Positions 1-7,254 of a DNA stretch of 64,000 bases are shown one piece after another; the stretch's first letter is position 1, and the number at the start of each line of letters is the position of its first letter. The notes under the pieces were generated by a model. The model worked only from the letters and a program-made list of their open reading frames with translations. It did no database searches and was not told the DNA's origin. The stretch comes from Oceaniferula flava (GTDB taxonomy: Bacteria > Verrucomicrobiota > Verrucomicrobiia > Verrucomicrobiales > Akkermansiaceae). The stretch is from positions 1-64,000 of the forward strand of contig NZ_JAFBGL010000006.1 of the NCBI RefSeq assembly GCF_016811075.1, in the 5' to 3' direction. The position numbers and the translations under genes were made by a program.

Positions 1-135
1 ACTTCTGATGTTTGATACTATTGTTCATAAGGTGGTAGCATTCTACAGAAACCGTTGGCTCGGCCTCGACTACCTTCTCATTCAATCTTCGCTACATAAA
101 ATACCCAGCCGCTTGGCTGAATAAGCTCGTCAGCA

Positions 136-224
136 CACCAACAAACCTGAGCGCATGACAGGCAAAATTGACCATGCAGCATGGTAGCTTAGGCGCTTAG
201 CTGTCAGCATCGCCGCCTTGTTCG
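136..224 (-). repeat. attC-like imperfect inverted repeat after the DUF7079 gene
   Basis: On the minus strand the repeat starts 12 bases after the DUF7079 stop. One arm (203-224) carries AACAAGGCGGCG and ends TGACAG when read on the minus strand. The opposite arm (136-161) is an imperfect reverse complement that ends TTTGTTGGTG. The 89-base length, terminal AACAA/TTGTT pairing and position just past a stop codon fit integron attC sites, but the terminal GTTRRRY core is imperfect. Left of it, positions 1-130 hold no supportable gene; a minus-strand ATG at 28 is open to the window edge but too short to judge. Confidence 0.4.
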
Positions 225-235
225 TTCAGCCCCGT

Positions 236-622
236 TCAGCCCCGTTCGCCTTGGTGCTTTCTCTCGTGTTGAACCAGCTCAGAAACCCGCGCCCAATGAT
301 TTCGAATCATCCACCACTGCAGCAGCGGAAGCCGGAACTTCGGTCGCTTGTTCAGGCGCGGCTCAATCGCTTCCCTAAGCCAAACAGGATCGAATCCAGC
401 CCACTCTCCAGCTACACACCGAAGGTTCCATATCAGAACGGGATACAGCTCATACCTGAGGAACTTTTCGGTTTCTTGAACCGAATACGGAGATGAAGCC
501 ACGACTCGAGCAATCCGTTGATAGTCGGCCTCGTCCAAATCAGTATCGAGAAAGAATTCGGAAAGCGCCTCCCACACTGGCAATCGCTCCTCCACCACTG
601 ATGCAGGCCTAGAGATGTTCAA
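236..622 (-). CDS. DUF7079 family protein
   Basis: A 128-residue soluble protein with no signal peptide or membrane segment. The stretch ERLPVWEALSEFFLDTDLDE near residues 12-31 and the later GEWAGFDPVWL motif (about 73-83) are hallmarks of the DUF7079 family of small, uncharacterised bacterial proteins; no biochemical function is known. The start appears to be TTG at 620-622, with no good ribosome-binding site. The gene starts about 13 bases after one attC-like repeat and stops 12 bases before another, so it is probably a mobile gene cassette. The family call is from pattern recognition and fairly secure; the role is unknown. Confidence 0.7.
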   Translation of the reverse strand: MNISRPASVVEERLPVWEALSEFFLDTDLDEADYQRIARVVASSPYSVQETEKFLRYELYPVLIWNLRCVAGEWAGFDPVWLREAIEPRLNKRPKFRLPLLQWWMIRNHWARVSELVQHERKHQGERG

Positions 623-634
623 CTTTTTTTTGCC

Positions 635-755
635 GAGCGTCCAAAGCCAGCCCAGTGCTGACCGACAGCGCGCCTTCGATTTGGGTCTAATGGTTATAAA
701 ATCTTTAAATTTACGACTCGGAGCGGGTCAGGAGTCAGCGTCGCCGCCTTGTTCG
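635..755 (-). repeat. attC-like imperfect inverted repeat after the small lipoprotein gene
   Basis: The arm at 734-755 is the same 22-base sequence as 203-224 with one mismatch, and lies 8 bases past the lipoprotein stop codon. It pairs imperfectly with 635-662 (GAGCGTCCAAAGCC to GCTGAC on the plus strand). The minus-strand end TTTGGACGC resembles an attC R-prime core and sits 13 bases upstream of the next start codon, the arrangement expected of an integron cassette junction. The intervening 70 bases are A+T rich. Confidence 0.4.
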
Positions 756-762
756 CTGCGTG

Positions 763-1422
763 TTATGTTAGGGGAACGACCTCGGGAATCAACTTCCGAA
801 GTAGGTCGTAGTCTTCTCTACTTACACATCCAACGATGCAGTCTTGGCCACCGAGATCGAAATAGAAAAATATCTTCGCAGAATCCGTCTGAGCCAACAG
901 ATTAACGAAGTGGCCAAAAACCTTCGAATCCACCCAATCGTTGTCGACCTCGCAATCAAATCGGATGGGTTTACCATCTAGCTTGAACGAAAGCCACGCC
1001 TTCTTCTCCTCGATGTCTACGTAGTCCTCAATATCTGTGAGAGGGAGAGAGCCATCAGCCATCTCAACCATGCGCTTGGCGATATCGACGTAAGAGCCGT
1101 GATCCTCAATACATTCAGTATCGAAATGCCAGAGATTCTTCGATCTCGGTGTCCAGGGCGGCTCCTCTTGAGTCATTCCAACGCCGACTAGCGTCATGCT
1201 GAATCCGGGTTCTTCGTATTCGGCGCGCCCCCAACTACTCAGCAAATCATCTACCGAGAACTCGGGGCGAAGCTTGATCCCGCAAGATGCCAATGCCTCA
1301 AGCTTTTCCTCGAGCGTCTTTGGTGATGGGGAGGAATCACCCCCGGTGTTGTTGGATGGCTTGTTGCAGCCGAAGAGTGATGAGAAGAAGCCCATGGCGA
1401 GAATTGGCAGGATGCGATGCAT
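763..1422 (-). CDS. hypothetical lipoprotein
   Basis: A 219-residue protein beginning with a hydrophobic signal and a probable lipobox ending at Cys19 (SSLFGC), followed by a Ser/Asn/Pro-rich linker (about 20-36) typical of exported lipoproteins. The remainder is an acidic, soluble alpha/beta-looking domain with several aromatic residues; I do not recognise the family. The gene begins 34 bases after one attC-like repeat and ends 8 bases before another, so it is a candidate integron cassette gene. Location is probably the inner face of the outer membrane or the outer leaflet of the inner membrane; function is not assignable. Confidence 0.6.
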   Translation of the reverse strand: MHRILPILAMGFFSSLFGCNKPSNNTGGDSSPSPKTLEEKLEALASCGIKLRPEFSVDDLLSSWGRAEYEEPGFSMTLVGVGMTQEEPPWTPRSKNLWHFDTECIEDHGSYVDIAKRMVEMADGSLPLTDIEDYVDIEEKKAWLSFKLDGKPIRFDCEVDNDWVDSKVFGHFVNLLAQTDSAKIFFYFDLGGQDCIVGCVSREDYDLLRKLIPEVVPLT

Positions 1423-1455
1423 TATTCTTCAGCGAACGTAAAATTCCATGGCCGC

Positions 1456-1549
1456 GTGTAGAACGCCCGCCAACCATTCATGAGTTGAACTGTAAAATGT
1501 CCTCGGACTGCGAACGGTTAATGGTCGATGGCAATGACTTGTTAGACGA
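1456..1549 (-). repeat. attC-like site after the DUF4272 gene
   Basis: On the minus strand a perfect RYYYAAC core (GTCTAAC, 1547 to 1541) lies 8 bases past the DUF4272 stop codon. The inner arms 1519-1530 and 1468-1478 form an imperfect inverted repeat. The far end, GTTCTAC at 1463-1457, is two bases off GTTRRRY. The lipoprotein gene begins 34 bases beyond. Length 94 bases, within the known attC range. This site has a different sequence from the two at 136-224 and 635-755, as expected for attC sites in one array. Confidence 0.4.
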
Positions 1550-1554
1550 AATTC

Positions 1555-2196
1555 TCAGGTATCAAGAGAAATATCTTCCCAGTCTAGATTAGCGTCACAT
1601 ACCCATTCAAGGGCCTTCCGTCGCTCCATAATAATACTCAAATTCACGCGTTCATCGGTTATGCCCGATAAGCTGTTGTTCCGCGCATACCAATGCACTC
1701 TATAGAACTTGTCTAACTCGATGAATATGGCCCTCTTAGAGAACAGCTTAAAATGGTTGATGCAATCATCCGCAGGCTCGTTTGTCTCGAAAGCAGGCAA
1801 CATCGAAGCAAGTGAATCTTCAACACACGTGTTAAAGCTTAAATTGCTGTGTTTACCACCACACCACATTAATGCCCATATCGCATCCATAGACCAATCT
1901 AGATTAATCTTATCTTGTTGAGGCCATTCATCATAGCTGCGCGAAAGCCGTTCTCTCTCACAATCTGTTAAACCACCCAACAAGCTATTAGATTGAAGAT
2001 AGTTCTCAATATATTCATTCGGAGCACCAAAATGTAATTGAAGTAATGCCGCAAGAATTACAGAGCGAGTAGCAACGTCTTTTGGCTCTCTGAAACGTGG
2101 TTTATCCAAATGAGGTAATGATTCCATTACTGGTATTTCCATTTCATTCAGTAATCGGGTGTTCTCCCCTTTGATTTTATGTGGATTCAGCAGCAT
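1555..2196 (-). CDS. DUF4272 domain-containing protein
   Basis: A 213-residue soluble protein matching DUF4272 by its order of motifs: an N-terminal RSVILAALLQLHFGAP helix (about 45-60), the central NLDWSMDAIWALMWCGG block (about 97-113), a later DKFYRVHWYARN segment (about 165-176), and a C-terminal MERRKALEWV...DWEDISLDT end. The family is uncharacterised and occurs often in mobile cassettes and near toxin-immunity loci. The gene is visibly A+T richer than its neighbours. A consensus attC core GTTAGAC (2212 to 2206 on the minus strand) lies just before the start, and GTCTAAC lies just after the stop, consistent with a transferred cassette. Confidence 0.75.
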   Translation of the reverse strand: MLLNPHKIKGENTRLLNEMEIPVMESLPHLDKPRFREPKDVATRSVILAALLQLHFGAPNEYIENYLQSNSLLGGLTDCERERLSRSYDEWPQQDKINLDWSMDAIWALMWCGGKHSNLSFNTCVEDSLASMLPAFETNEPADDCINHFKLFSKRAIFIELDKFYRVHWYARNNSLSGITDERVNLSIIMERRKALEWVCDANLDWEDISLDT

Positions 2197-2205
2197 ATAA
2201 TCATT

Positions 2206-2212
2206 GTCTAAC
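2206..2212 (-). other. possible cassette boundary core (GTTRRRY)
   Basis: GTTAGAC on the minus strand, 10 bases upstream of the DUF4272 start codon, matches the consensus integron recombination core exactly. No paired repeat is obvious to its right, so it could be the outer edge of the cassette cluster or a chance match. Confidence 0.25.
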
Positions 2213-2286
2213 TCATAATTAACCTCACACTTGAAAATACCCGCTAGGGATTATTTTCCGTGGTGAGATGAATCTCTTTATCTTCC

Positions 2287-3045
2287 CTACTCGGAAACCC
2301 CTGGGCCCATGGTGCCTTTGGTGGTTTCTGATTGGGGTTTGGAAGGTTCTGCTTTGGCGGTCGATTCGATTTCGATGCCTTCGGCGGCGGCGAAGTCGGC
2401 GAGGGCCATTTCGGCGAGGGCTTCTTCCTCGGCGGCTTTCATGTTGATGTCGCCCATGTCGAGGGAGTCCTTGGCGACGCGGGCGCGGCCTGCGGCTTTG
2501 GTGCGTTCTTCTTCGACCATGCCCTCGAGACGGTTCAAGGTATCGCCGGAGCCACCGATGGAGGTGACCATACCGGAGGCCATTTCGTTGAGTTCGGCCA
2601 TGGCGGTTTTCACCTTCATATCGTCGATATCGCGTGAGAGTTCCTCGATCTTTTTCTTGGCGGTGCTGACGCTGACGTCGCGGGCTTTGACCAGCTCCTT
2701 GTAACGGACTTCAGCTTCTTCGAGCTGCACGGCCATTTCATCGTGCTCTTTATCGACGGCTTGCAGCTTCACAGCATACTGCCCGGCGAGCTCGCGGTTA
2801 CCGGCTTTCAGGTTGGCGGCGGTTTTGGCGCGGAGTTCTGTTTCTTCCTTATCGAGCTTTTTCGTCTGCGACATCAACTTCTCGACCAGCCCTGCGTGGG
2901 TGGCGAGCCCCTTGTTAAACTCAGCGATCTGCTTGCGCAGGTTTTCCTTTTCGACATCCAGAAGAGCTTCCGGATTACGTTTTTCAAGGCCGCCGATGAA
3001 CAGGCCCATAAAGCCTTTGATGAGGTTTCCGATTCGTTTAAACAT
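2287..3045 (-). CDS. pspA: PspA/IM30 family membrane-stress protein
   Basis: A 252-residue, highly charged, almost entirely helical protein. It begins with an amphipathic segment (MFKRIGNLIKGFMGLFIGGL), followed by continuous coiled-coil heptads to about residue 180, the standard layout of PspA/IM30 ESCRT-III-like proteins that bind and stabilise stressed inner membranes. The C-terminal 70 residues are Ala/Glu-rich with a low-complexity tail ending in GMGPGVSE-like sequence, longer than E. coli PspA (222). No pspF, pspB or pspC neighbour is present, so regulation is not evident. Start ATG at 3045 preserves the conserved N-terminal helix. Family call is strong. Confidence 0.85.
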   Translation of the reverse strand: MFKRIGNLIKGFMGLFIGGLEKRNPEALLDVEKENLRKQIAEFNKGLATHAGLVEKLMSQTKKLDKEETELRAKTAANLKAGNRELAGQYAVKLQAVDKEHDEMAVQLEEAEVRYKELVKARDVSVSTAKKKIEELSRDIDDMKVKTAMAELNEMASGMVTSIGGSGDTLNRLEGMVEEERTKAAGRARVAKDSLDMGDINMKAAEEEALAEMALADFAAAEGIEIESTAKAEPSKPQSETTKGTMGPGVSE

Positions 3046-3135
3046 GATAAGTTAGGTTGATTGCGTGGGATATTGCAGGAAAGCACTGCAGCACGCAAGT
3101 ATAAGAGAGGGGAGGATTTGTAATCCGGCGCAGGA

Positions 3136-4164
3136 TCAATCGCGGGTTACCAGGGCGCGGAGGTAAACGTCATCCCCAATTTTCTGATACTCGTGACCAT
3201 GCAGGGGGACTTCGCGTGGCAAGCCAGCAAATCCAGCATCCGCACCACCGGTGACCATCGGCGCGTAGAACACCGCCACTTCGTCCACCAAACCGGCGTC
3301 GAGGAAGGCACCTAACAAAACACCGCCAGCTTCCACCATCACTTGGTTGCAACCACGGTCGGCGAGTTGTTTCAAGGCAGCTAACAGATCTCCATCCTCC
3401 TGCACCAGAGTGCGTTCGGCATAGGCATCGGTGAAGACCTTGGCGTGGGCCGGCAGGTTCGCCTGATAGCCACGGGTGATCACCATGCGCCAGGGTTGGG
3501 GCTTGGCTGGAAAATGGGGCGAGCGAATAGTCAGTGCGGGGTCATCGATACGCAGAGTGTTGCCACCGGTGATGATGGCATCGGATTCGAAGCGCAGCGC
3601 CTGGACCTGCTCGCGTGATGCCGCACTGGTGAGCCATTGACCCTCGCCGGGTGGTCGGGTGATCCGACCGTCCAAGCTGATGGCGGACTTTACCAGCACC
3701 CAGGGGAGGCCGGTGACCTGTTTCTTGGCAAAGGCACGGAGCAAGTGCTCGCAAGCCGCCAGCTCAACACCAGTGCAGACATCGACTCCGGCAGCGGTGA
3801 GCAGCTCACGAGCGCGGCCACGGTGCGCTGGGTTCGGGTCCTCAGCGCCGTAGACCACGCGGGTGATGCCAGCCTCCATGATGCCATCGGTGCAGGGTGG
3901 GGTGCGGCCGTGGCTGGAGCAGGGCTCGAGGGTGACATAAATCGTAGCGCCGCTGAGCTCGTGGTTCTGGCTTCGGGCATCGGCCAGCGCCTCGCGTTCG
4001 GCATGCGGCTGGCCGGCACGCTGGTGCCATCCTTTTCCAAGCAGCACCCCATCTTTCACGATGGCGGCACCGACAGCGGGGTTCGGTGAAGTCAGGCCGA
4101 TACCGCGGCGGGCTTCGCGAAGTGCCAGCTGCATCCATTTGCAATCGTAGGCCGTGGGAATCAT
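3136..4164 (-). CDS. ribD: bifunctional riboflavin deaminase/reductase RibD
   Basis: A 342-residue two-domain cytosolic enzyme performing the second and third steps of riboflavin synthesis: deamination of diaminohydroxyphosphoribosylaminopyrimidine, then NADPH-dependent reduction of the ribose. The zinc deaminase domain (about 1-150) shows HAE at 54-56 and PCSSHGRTPPC at 81-91, the complete zinc ligand set. The reductase domain follows (about 150-342), with SLDGRI and MVEAGG motifs. Length is slightly below the usual 360. No other rib gene is adjacent, and I see no FMN-riboswitch signature upstream. It diverges from the candidate origin region on its right. Confidence 0.93.
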   Translation of the reverse strand: MIPTAYDCKWMQLALREARRGIGLTSPNPAVGAAIVKDGVLLGKGWHQRAGQPHAEREALADARSQNHELSGATIYVTLEPCSSHGRTPPCTDGIMEAGITRVVYGAEDPNPAHRGRARELLTAAGVDVCTGVELAACEHLLRAFAKKQVTGLPWVLVKSAISLDGRITRPPGEGQWLTSAASREQVQALRFESDAIITGGNTLRIDDPALTIRSPHFPAKPQPWRMVITRGYQANLPAHAKVFTDAYAERTLVQEDGDLLAALKQLADRGCNQVMVEAGGVLLGAFLDAGLVDEVAVFYAPMVTGGADAGFAGLPREVPLHGHEYQKIGDDVYLRALVTRD

Positions 4165-4524
4165 GGCGGATTTCTATCGGTCTCAGAGGCAAAACGCAAG
4201 CTGTGAACAAGCGGGATCAGAATGTGGATAACTTGTGGAATCATTGAGCCCAAATCGATCGACCCCATTCCAAGCACCCGCTGGCGAGTACCCACCCAGA
4301 GTTTTTCACCATGTTATTGATCCCGTGGAACACCAGTATCTATCGCATGGAACGGCCCAAATCTGAAGTTATTCACATGTAGAAGAAGAAGAAATGATTT
4401 AGGTTTAAAATAATCTCTTAATAGAAACGTGAATAAATAACTTTGGGGAACAAGTCTGGGAAAGAGAAATGGAGAGAAGGATTTCATGACTTGACCGAGA
4501 TCGGGGAAAAGGGGAGCATCACAC
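4165..4524. other. gene-free stretch with DnaA-box cluster; candidate oriC
   Basis: No gene is supported in these 360 bases. They hold two exact TTATNCACA DnaA boxes (4223-4231 on minus, 4369-4377 on plus) and two with one mismatch (4202-4210 and 4428-4436, both read on minus). A strongly A+T-rich run at about 4380-4445 could serve as an unwinding element. The rpmH-rnpA-yidD-yidC block, frequently near bacterial origins, starts 4 kb away. dnaA itself is not in the window. The origin assignment is inference. Confidence 0.4.
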
Positions 4525-4758
4525 GTGGAAAGAAAGCAAAGTAAGATGAAGAGAGACGATTTATTACATACGGAGAAAATCCTGGCCGACCGGAAGACCT
4601 TCTACCTGGACCTGAAACAGAACGCACGCGGTAAGGTGGTCAAGATCACCGAGGAGTGCTCAGGCAACCGTGACACCATCATGCTGCCCACAGAGGTGCT
4701 CGGAGACTTCATAGACGCTCTGACGGACATTAAAAGCACTGCTGACAGCTCGGACTAA
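4525..4758 (+). CDS. Pur-alpha-like (DUF3276/PUR family) nucleic-acid-binding protein
   Basis: A 77-residue protein with one PUR-type repeat: residues 20-70 read as LADRKTFYLDLKQN, then VVKITEE, then TIMLPTEVLGDFIDALTDI, i.e. four beta strands and a helix, as in bacterial Pur-alpha homologues that bind single-stranded DNA or RNA. The start is GTG at 4525 with GGGGAG 8 bases upstream; an ATG at 4546 is an alternative that would remove seven basic residues. It sits alone, immediately right of the DnaA-box cluster, which may or may not be meaningful. Family is likely; exact target unknown. Confidence 0.7.
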   Translation: MERKQSKMKRDDLLHTEKILADRKTFYLDLKQNARGKVVKITEECSGNRDTIMLPTEVLGDFIDALTDIKSTADSSD

Positions 4759-4779
4759 GCGCACAGGCATTTTCAATGC

Positions 4780-5610
4780 CTATTGCTTGACCACAGGTGC
4801 TGTGGCATTGAGCCGCTTCACGACGTTGAAACCGTCGCCGAGGTGATAGAAATCGAGCACCAGGAAGTTGGGCTTCCGCTGGAATGTCTTCACTGCGAGA
4901 TCGACTCGCTGCTGGAGGAAAGGAGCGGCATTGGCCACCTTGGCGTGCTCGATCTTGGGTAACCCGGTGGTGATGAAGTGGTTCAAGATGAATAAGCGGT
5001 TGCTGCGTTTACCTCGTCGGGCTTTGGCCGCTAACAAATCCGCGGTATTTTTTGCCTGCCAGTTGGTTTCCCATGCGTGATCCCAGACAGGCATGTACCA
5101 TTTCGGCACGGCCTTGCCTCTGGCCACGCGGTCTGAGAACACCACCAGGCGTTTTCCAGAGGCTCGCATCGCTGTGAGGGTGGGCCATGGCTTGGTGGGG
5201 TCTTGGAAGTGGCAGAAGCGTGCCAGACCGGCCTGACTGATCTCACGCGCTACCTCAGCGGCTGGCACCTTGGATTCGAGAATCAGGGTGATGACGCTGT
5301 CTGGATGTTTGGTGAGGAAATCGTGCAGCGTTTTGAGCTCGATGCTGAATTTCTTGGAGCCGAGAAAGCGTGCCATCTCCGGTCCGTGGCGCAGCACCAA
5401 TTGACCGTCCTGTTTCCAGATATCAAGCATCAGAGCATGGACACCGTTGTCCAGCTGCGCGGCGATGGTGTGTTTCTGATTGGCAAACCGCCAACCGTCA
5501 TCACTGGAGTTCATCGCATTGTGGCTACACAGCCAAGTGATCTGATCATAGCGGGGCTCTGCTGAGACCGCGGAGCTGAGCATCAAGATGGCAATGAAAG
5601 CTTTGATCAT
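4780..5610 (-). CDS. secreted phosphatidylinositol-specific phospholipase C-like phosphodiesterase
   Basis: A 276-residue protein with a signal peptide (1-17, ending VSA) and a TIM-barrel-like PI-PLC X domain. The first catalytic His is in WLCSHNAMN (His30); the second lies in VLRHGPE (His75), with LMLDIW before it. ITLILESK (about 105-113) is a further barrel strand typical of the family. Such proteins cleave phosphoinositides or glycerophosphodiesters outside the cytoplasm; substrate is not predictable here. It lies 3 bases downstream of the thioesterase gene, so both are probably one transcript. Confidence 0.75.
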   Translation of the reverse strand: MIKAFIAILMLSSAVSAEPRYDQITWLCSHNAMNSSDDGWRFANQKHTIAAQLDNGVHALMLDIWKQDGQLVLRHGPEMARFLGSKKFSIELKTLHDFLTKHPDSVITLILESKVPAAEVAREISQAGLARFCHFQDPTKPWPTLTAMRASGKRLVVFSDRVARGKAVPKWYMPVWDHAWETNWQAKNTADLLAAKARRGKRSNRLFILNHFITTGLPKIEHAKVANAAPFLQQRVDLAVKTFQRKPNFLVLDFYHLGDGFNVVKRLNATAPVVKQ

Positions 5611-5613
5611 GGT

Positions 5614-6066
5614 CTAGGACTTCCACTGGTTCTGCCACTCGGCCGGGAGACGCTGGGGCCGACCAGCTGGCATCTGGACCATGGCGAGTGCTTGGCGACA
5701 GGTGATCAGGTTTTCACTTTCGCCTTTGCGTCTGACAGTGAACTCGCACCAGAATTTCGCACGGTTGAACTCGGCGAGCCAGCCGTGGATTTCCAACTCA
5801 TCGCCTAACTTGGCGGGGCGGCGGTAGTCGATCTCGGTGCGGACCACCACGGGAAACAATCCGGTTTCGGCCATGTCCTTGAGGCGCATGCCCATGGAGG
5901 TGGCCAGCTTGGTGCGGCAGGTTTCGATCATCCGCAGGTAGGCGATGTTGTGCACCACGCCGCCGACATCGGTATCAAAGAACATGACCTCCTCCTCGGT
6001 GGTGAATTCTGGTTTCTTGGCCGGCGCGTCAGACATGCCATCATCATTCTCTGGATTTTCTAACAA
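5614..6066 (-). CDS. YbgC-like acyl-CoA thioesterase (hotdog fold)
   Basis: A 150-residue 4HBT-family hotdog enzyme. The active-site segment FFDTDVGGVVHNIAYLRMIE (about 29-48) contains the DTD motif carrying the catalytic Asp, and the strand RTEIDYRRPAKLGDEL follows (about 86-101), as in YbgC/FadM-type thioesterases that hydrolyse acyl-CoA or acyl-ACP. The start at 6066 adds about 20 acidic residues before the domain; Met11 is an alternative. No tol-pal genes are adjacent, so a Tol-Pal role is not supported by context. Cotranscription with the PLC-like gene (3-base gap) suggests a shared lipid-related function. Confidence 0.85.
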   Translation of the reverse strand: MLENPENDDGMSDAPAKKPEFTTEEEVMFFDTDVGGVVHNIAYLRMIETCRTKLATSMGMRLKDMAETGLFPVVVRTEIDYRRPAKLGDELEIHGWLAEFNRAKFWCEFTVRRKGESENLITCRQALAMVQMPAGRPQRLPAEWQNQWKS

Positions 6067-6114
6067 TCAAGGGTTCTCTTGCCGGTCTAGCAGATGACCA
6101 TGGTTTGACTTGCG

Positions 6115-7227
6115 ATGAGTCGCCGGATGCGCCATGCTGCGCGCATGTTGAAAAAACCGGCCATGCGATCTGTGAACACCGCCCGACTGGTGTATCTGCT
6201 TGTGTGTGAGCTGGCGGGCGCAGGTATCGCGAACTTTGCGGGTGGCCCGGATATGATCTGGGTAGGCATCGTCATCGGCCTGGTGGTGGCTGCCTTTTTC
6301 ATCCTGGTGGAATCGCTGATGAAGCAGTTCACCCTGCGCGGATTTTCTAACGCAACAGTCGGCCTGCTGATTGGTCTGTTCTGCGCCTGGCTGCTCTCGC
6401 GAGTGGGGGTGCTGGATTTGTTAGAGACAATGATGTCGGTCAATGAAAAAGGCCGAACGACCGCACTGAAGCCGGAGCATATCGATGCCATCATCCTTGG
6501 AATGAATGTCACCCTTTTTTCCAGCCTCGGCTTCCTCGGAGCGGTGCTGGCGCTGCGCAGTGGCGGTGATGACTTCTCCCTGTTGATCCCCTACGTCCGC
6601 TTCCATCGCGAATCGACTCCTGGGCCGCCCTTGCTGCTGGATGCCCACGTGATCGCCGACAGCCGCCTCTACGGTGTGCTCAATGCCGGCTTTCTGGAAG
6701 GCAACCTGATCATCCCGCGCTTCATTCTGGAGGAGCTGCACATCATGGCGAACTCGCCCTCATCGAGTCGGCGCGCGCGCGGGTTGCGTGGGCTGGAAAC
6801 GCTGGAGCGACTGCAGAAAAACGACCATTTCCGGATCAATATCCACGATTCCGAGGCCGGTTCCAACTCGGACACCCACGATGCCCGGCTGATGCACACC
6901 TGCCGCCTGCTCACGGCACGCCTGCTCACCACCGATGAAAACCTCACCAAAGCCGCGCGCCTGCAAGGTGTCACGGTGCTCAACATCAACGACCTGAACC
7001 AGGCGCTGAAACCGAAGATTGCCGTTGGCGAGCGCATCCGTCTGCCCCTGGTCCGTGCTGGAAAAGACGAACACCAGGCCGTGGGCTACCTGCCGGATGG
7101 CTCGATGATTGTGGTCAACAATGCGGTCAACAAAATCAACACCACTCAGGACGTGACGGTGATCAGCACGCTGGAAACGGAGGCCGGGCTGATGGTCTTT
7201 GCCGAGCTGTTTGAGCTCGATAACTAG
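6115..7227 (+). CDS. PIN/TRAM domain membrane protein (YacL-like)
   Basis: A 370-residue protein with about four hydrophobic segments in the first 150 residues, then a PIN nuclease domain beginning LLLDAHVIADSRLYGV (about 178) with further acids in VLEEL-like and DTHDARLMH segments, and a C-terminal TRAM RNA-binding domain (about 300-365). This matches YacL-type membrane-anchored PIN/TRAM proteins, whose RNA target is generally unknown. The start at 6115 yields a basic N-terminus; several in-frame ATGs (6130, 6145, 6160) are alternatives. It diverges from the thioesterase gene with a 48-base gap. Confidence 0.85.
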   Translation: MSRRMRHAARMLKKPAMRSVNTARLVYLLVCELAGAGIANFAGGPDMIWVGIVIGLVVAAFFILVESLMKQFTLRGFSNATVGLLIGLFCAWLLSRVGVLDLLETMMSVNEKGRTTALKPEHIDAIILGMNVTLFSSLGFLGAVLALRSGGDDFSLLIPYVRFHRESTPGPPLLLDAHVIADSRLYGVLNAGFLEGNLIIPRFILEELHIMANSPSSSRRARGLRGLETLERLQKNDHFRINIHDSEAGSNSDTHDARLMHTCRLLTARLLTTDENLTKAARLQGVTVLNINDLNQALKPKIAVGERIRLPLVRAGKDEHQAVGYLPDGSMIVVNNAVNKINTTQDVTVISTLETEAGLMVFAELFELDN

Positions 7228-7254
7228 CTAAGTCGCTCACTGGAGCGAGGGGCC

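Noticed and set aside
2332-2637. Gly/Phe/His-rich open frame opposite pspA
   Set aside because: Reverse complement of a Lys/Glu/Ala-rich coiled coil yields such composition; no support as a gene.
4165-4524. FMN riboswitch upstream of ribD
   Set aside because: No conserved AGGGTGA-type core or paired helices; the region is better explained by the DnaA-box cluster.
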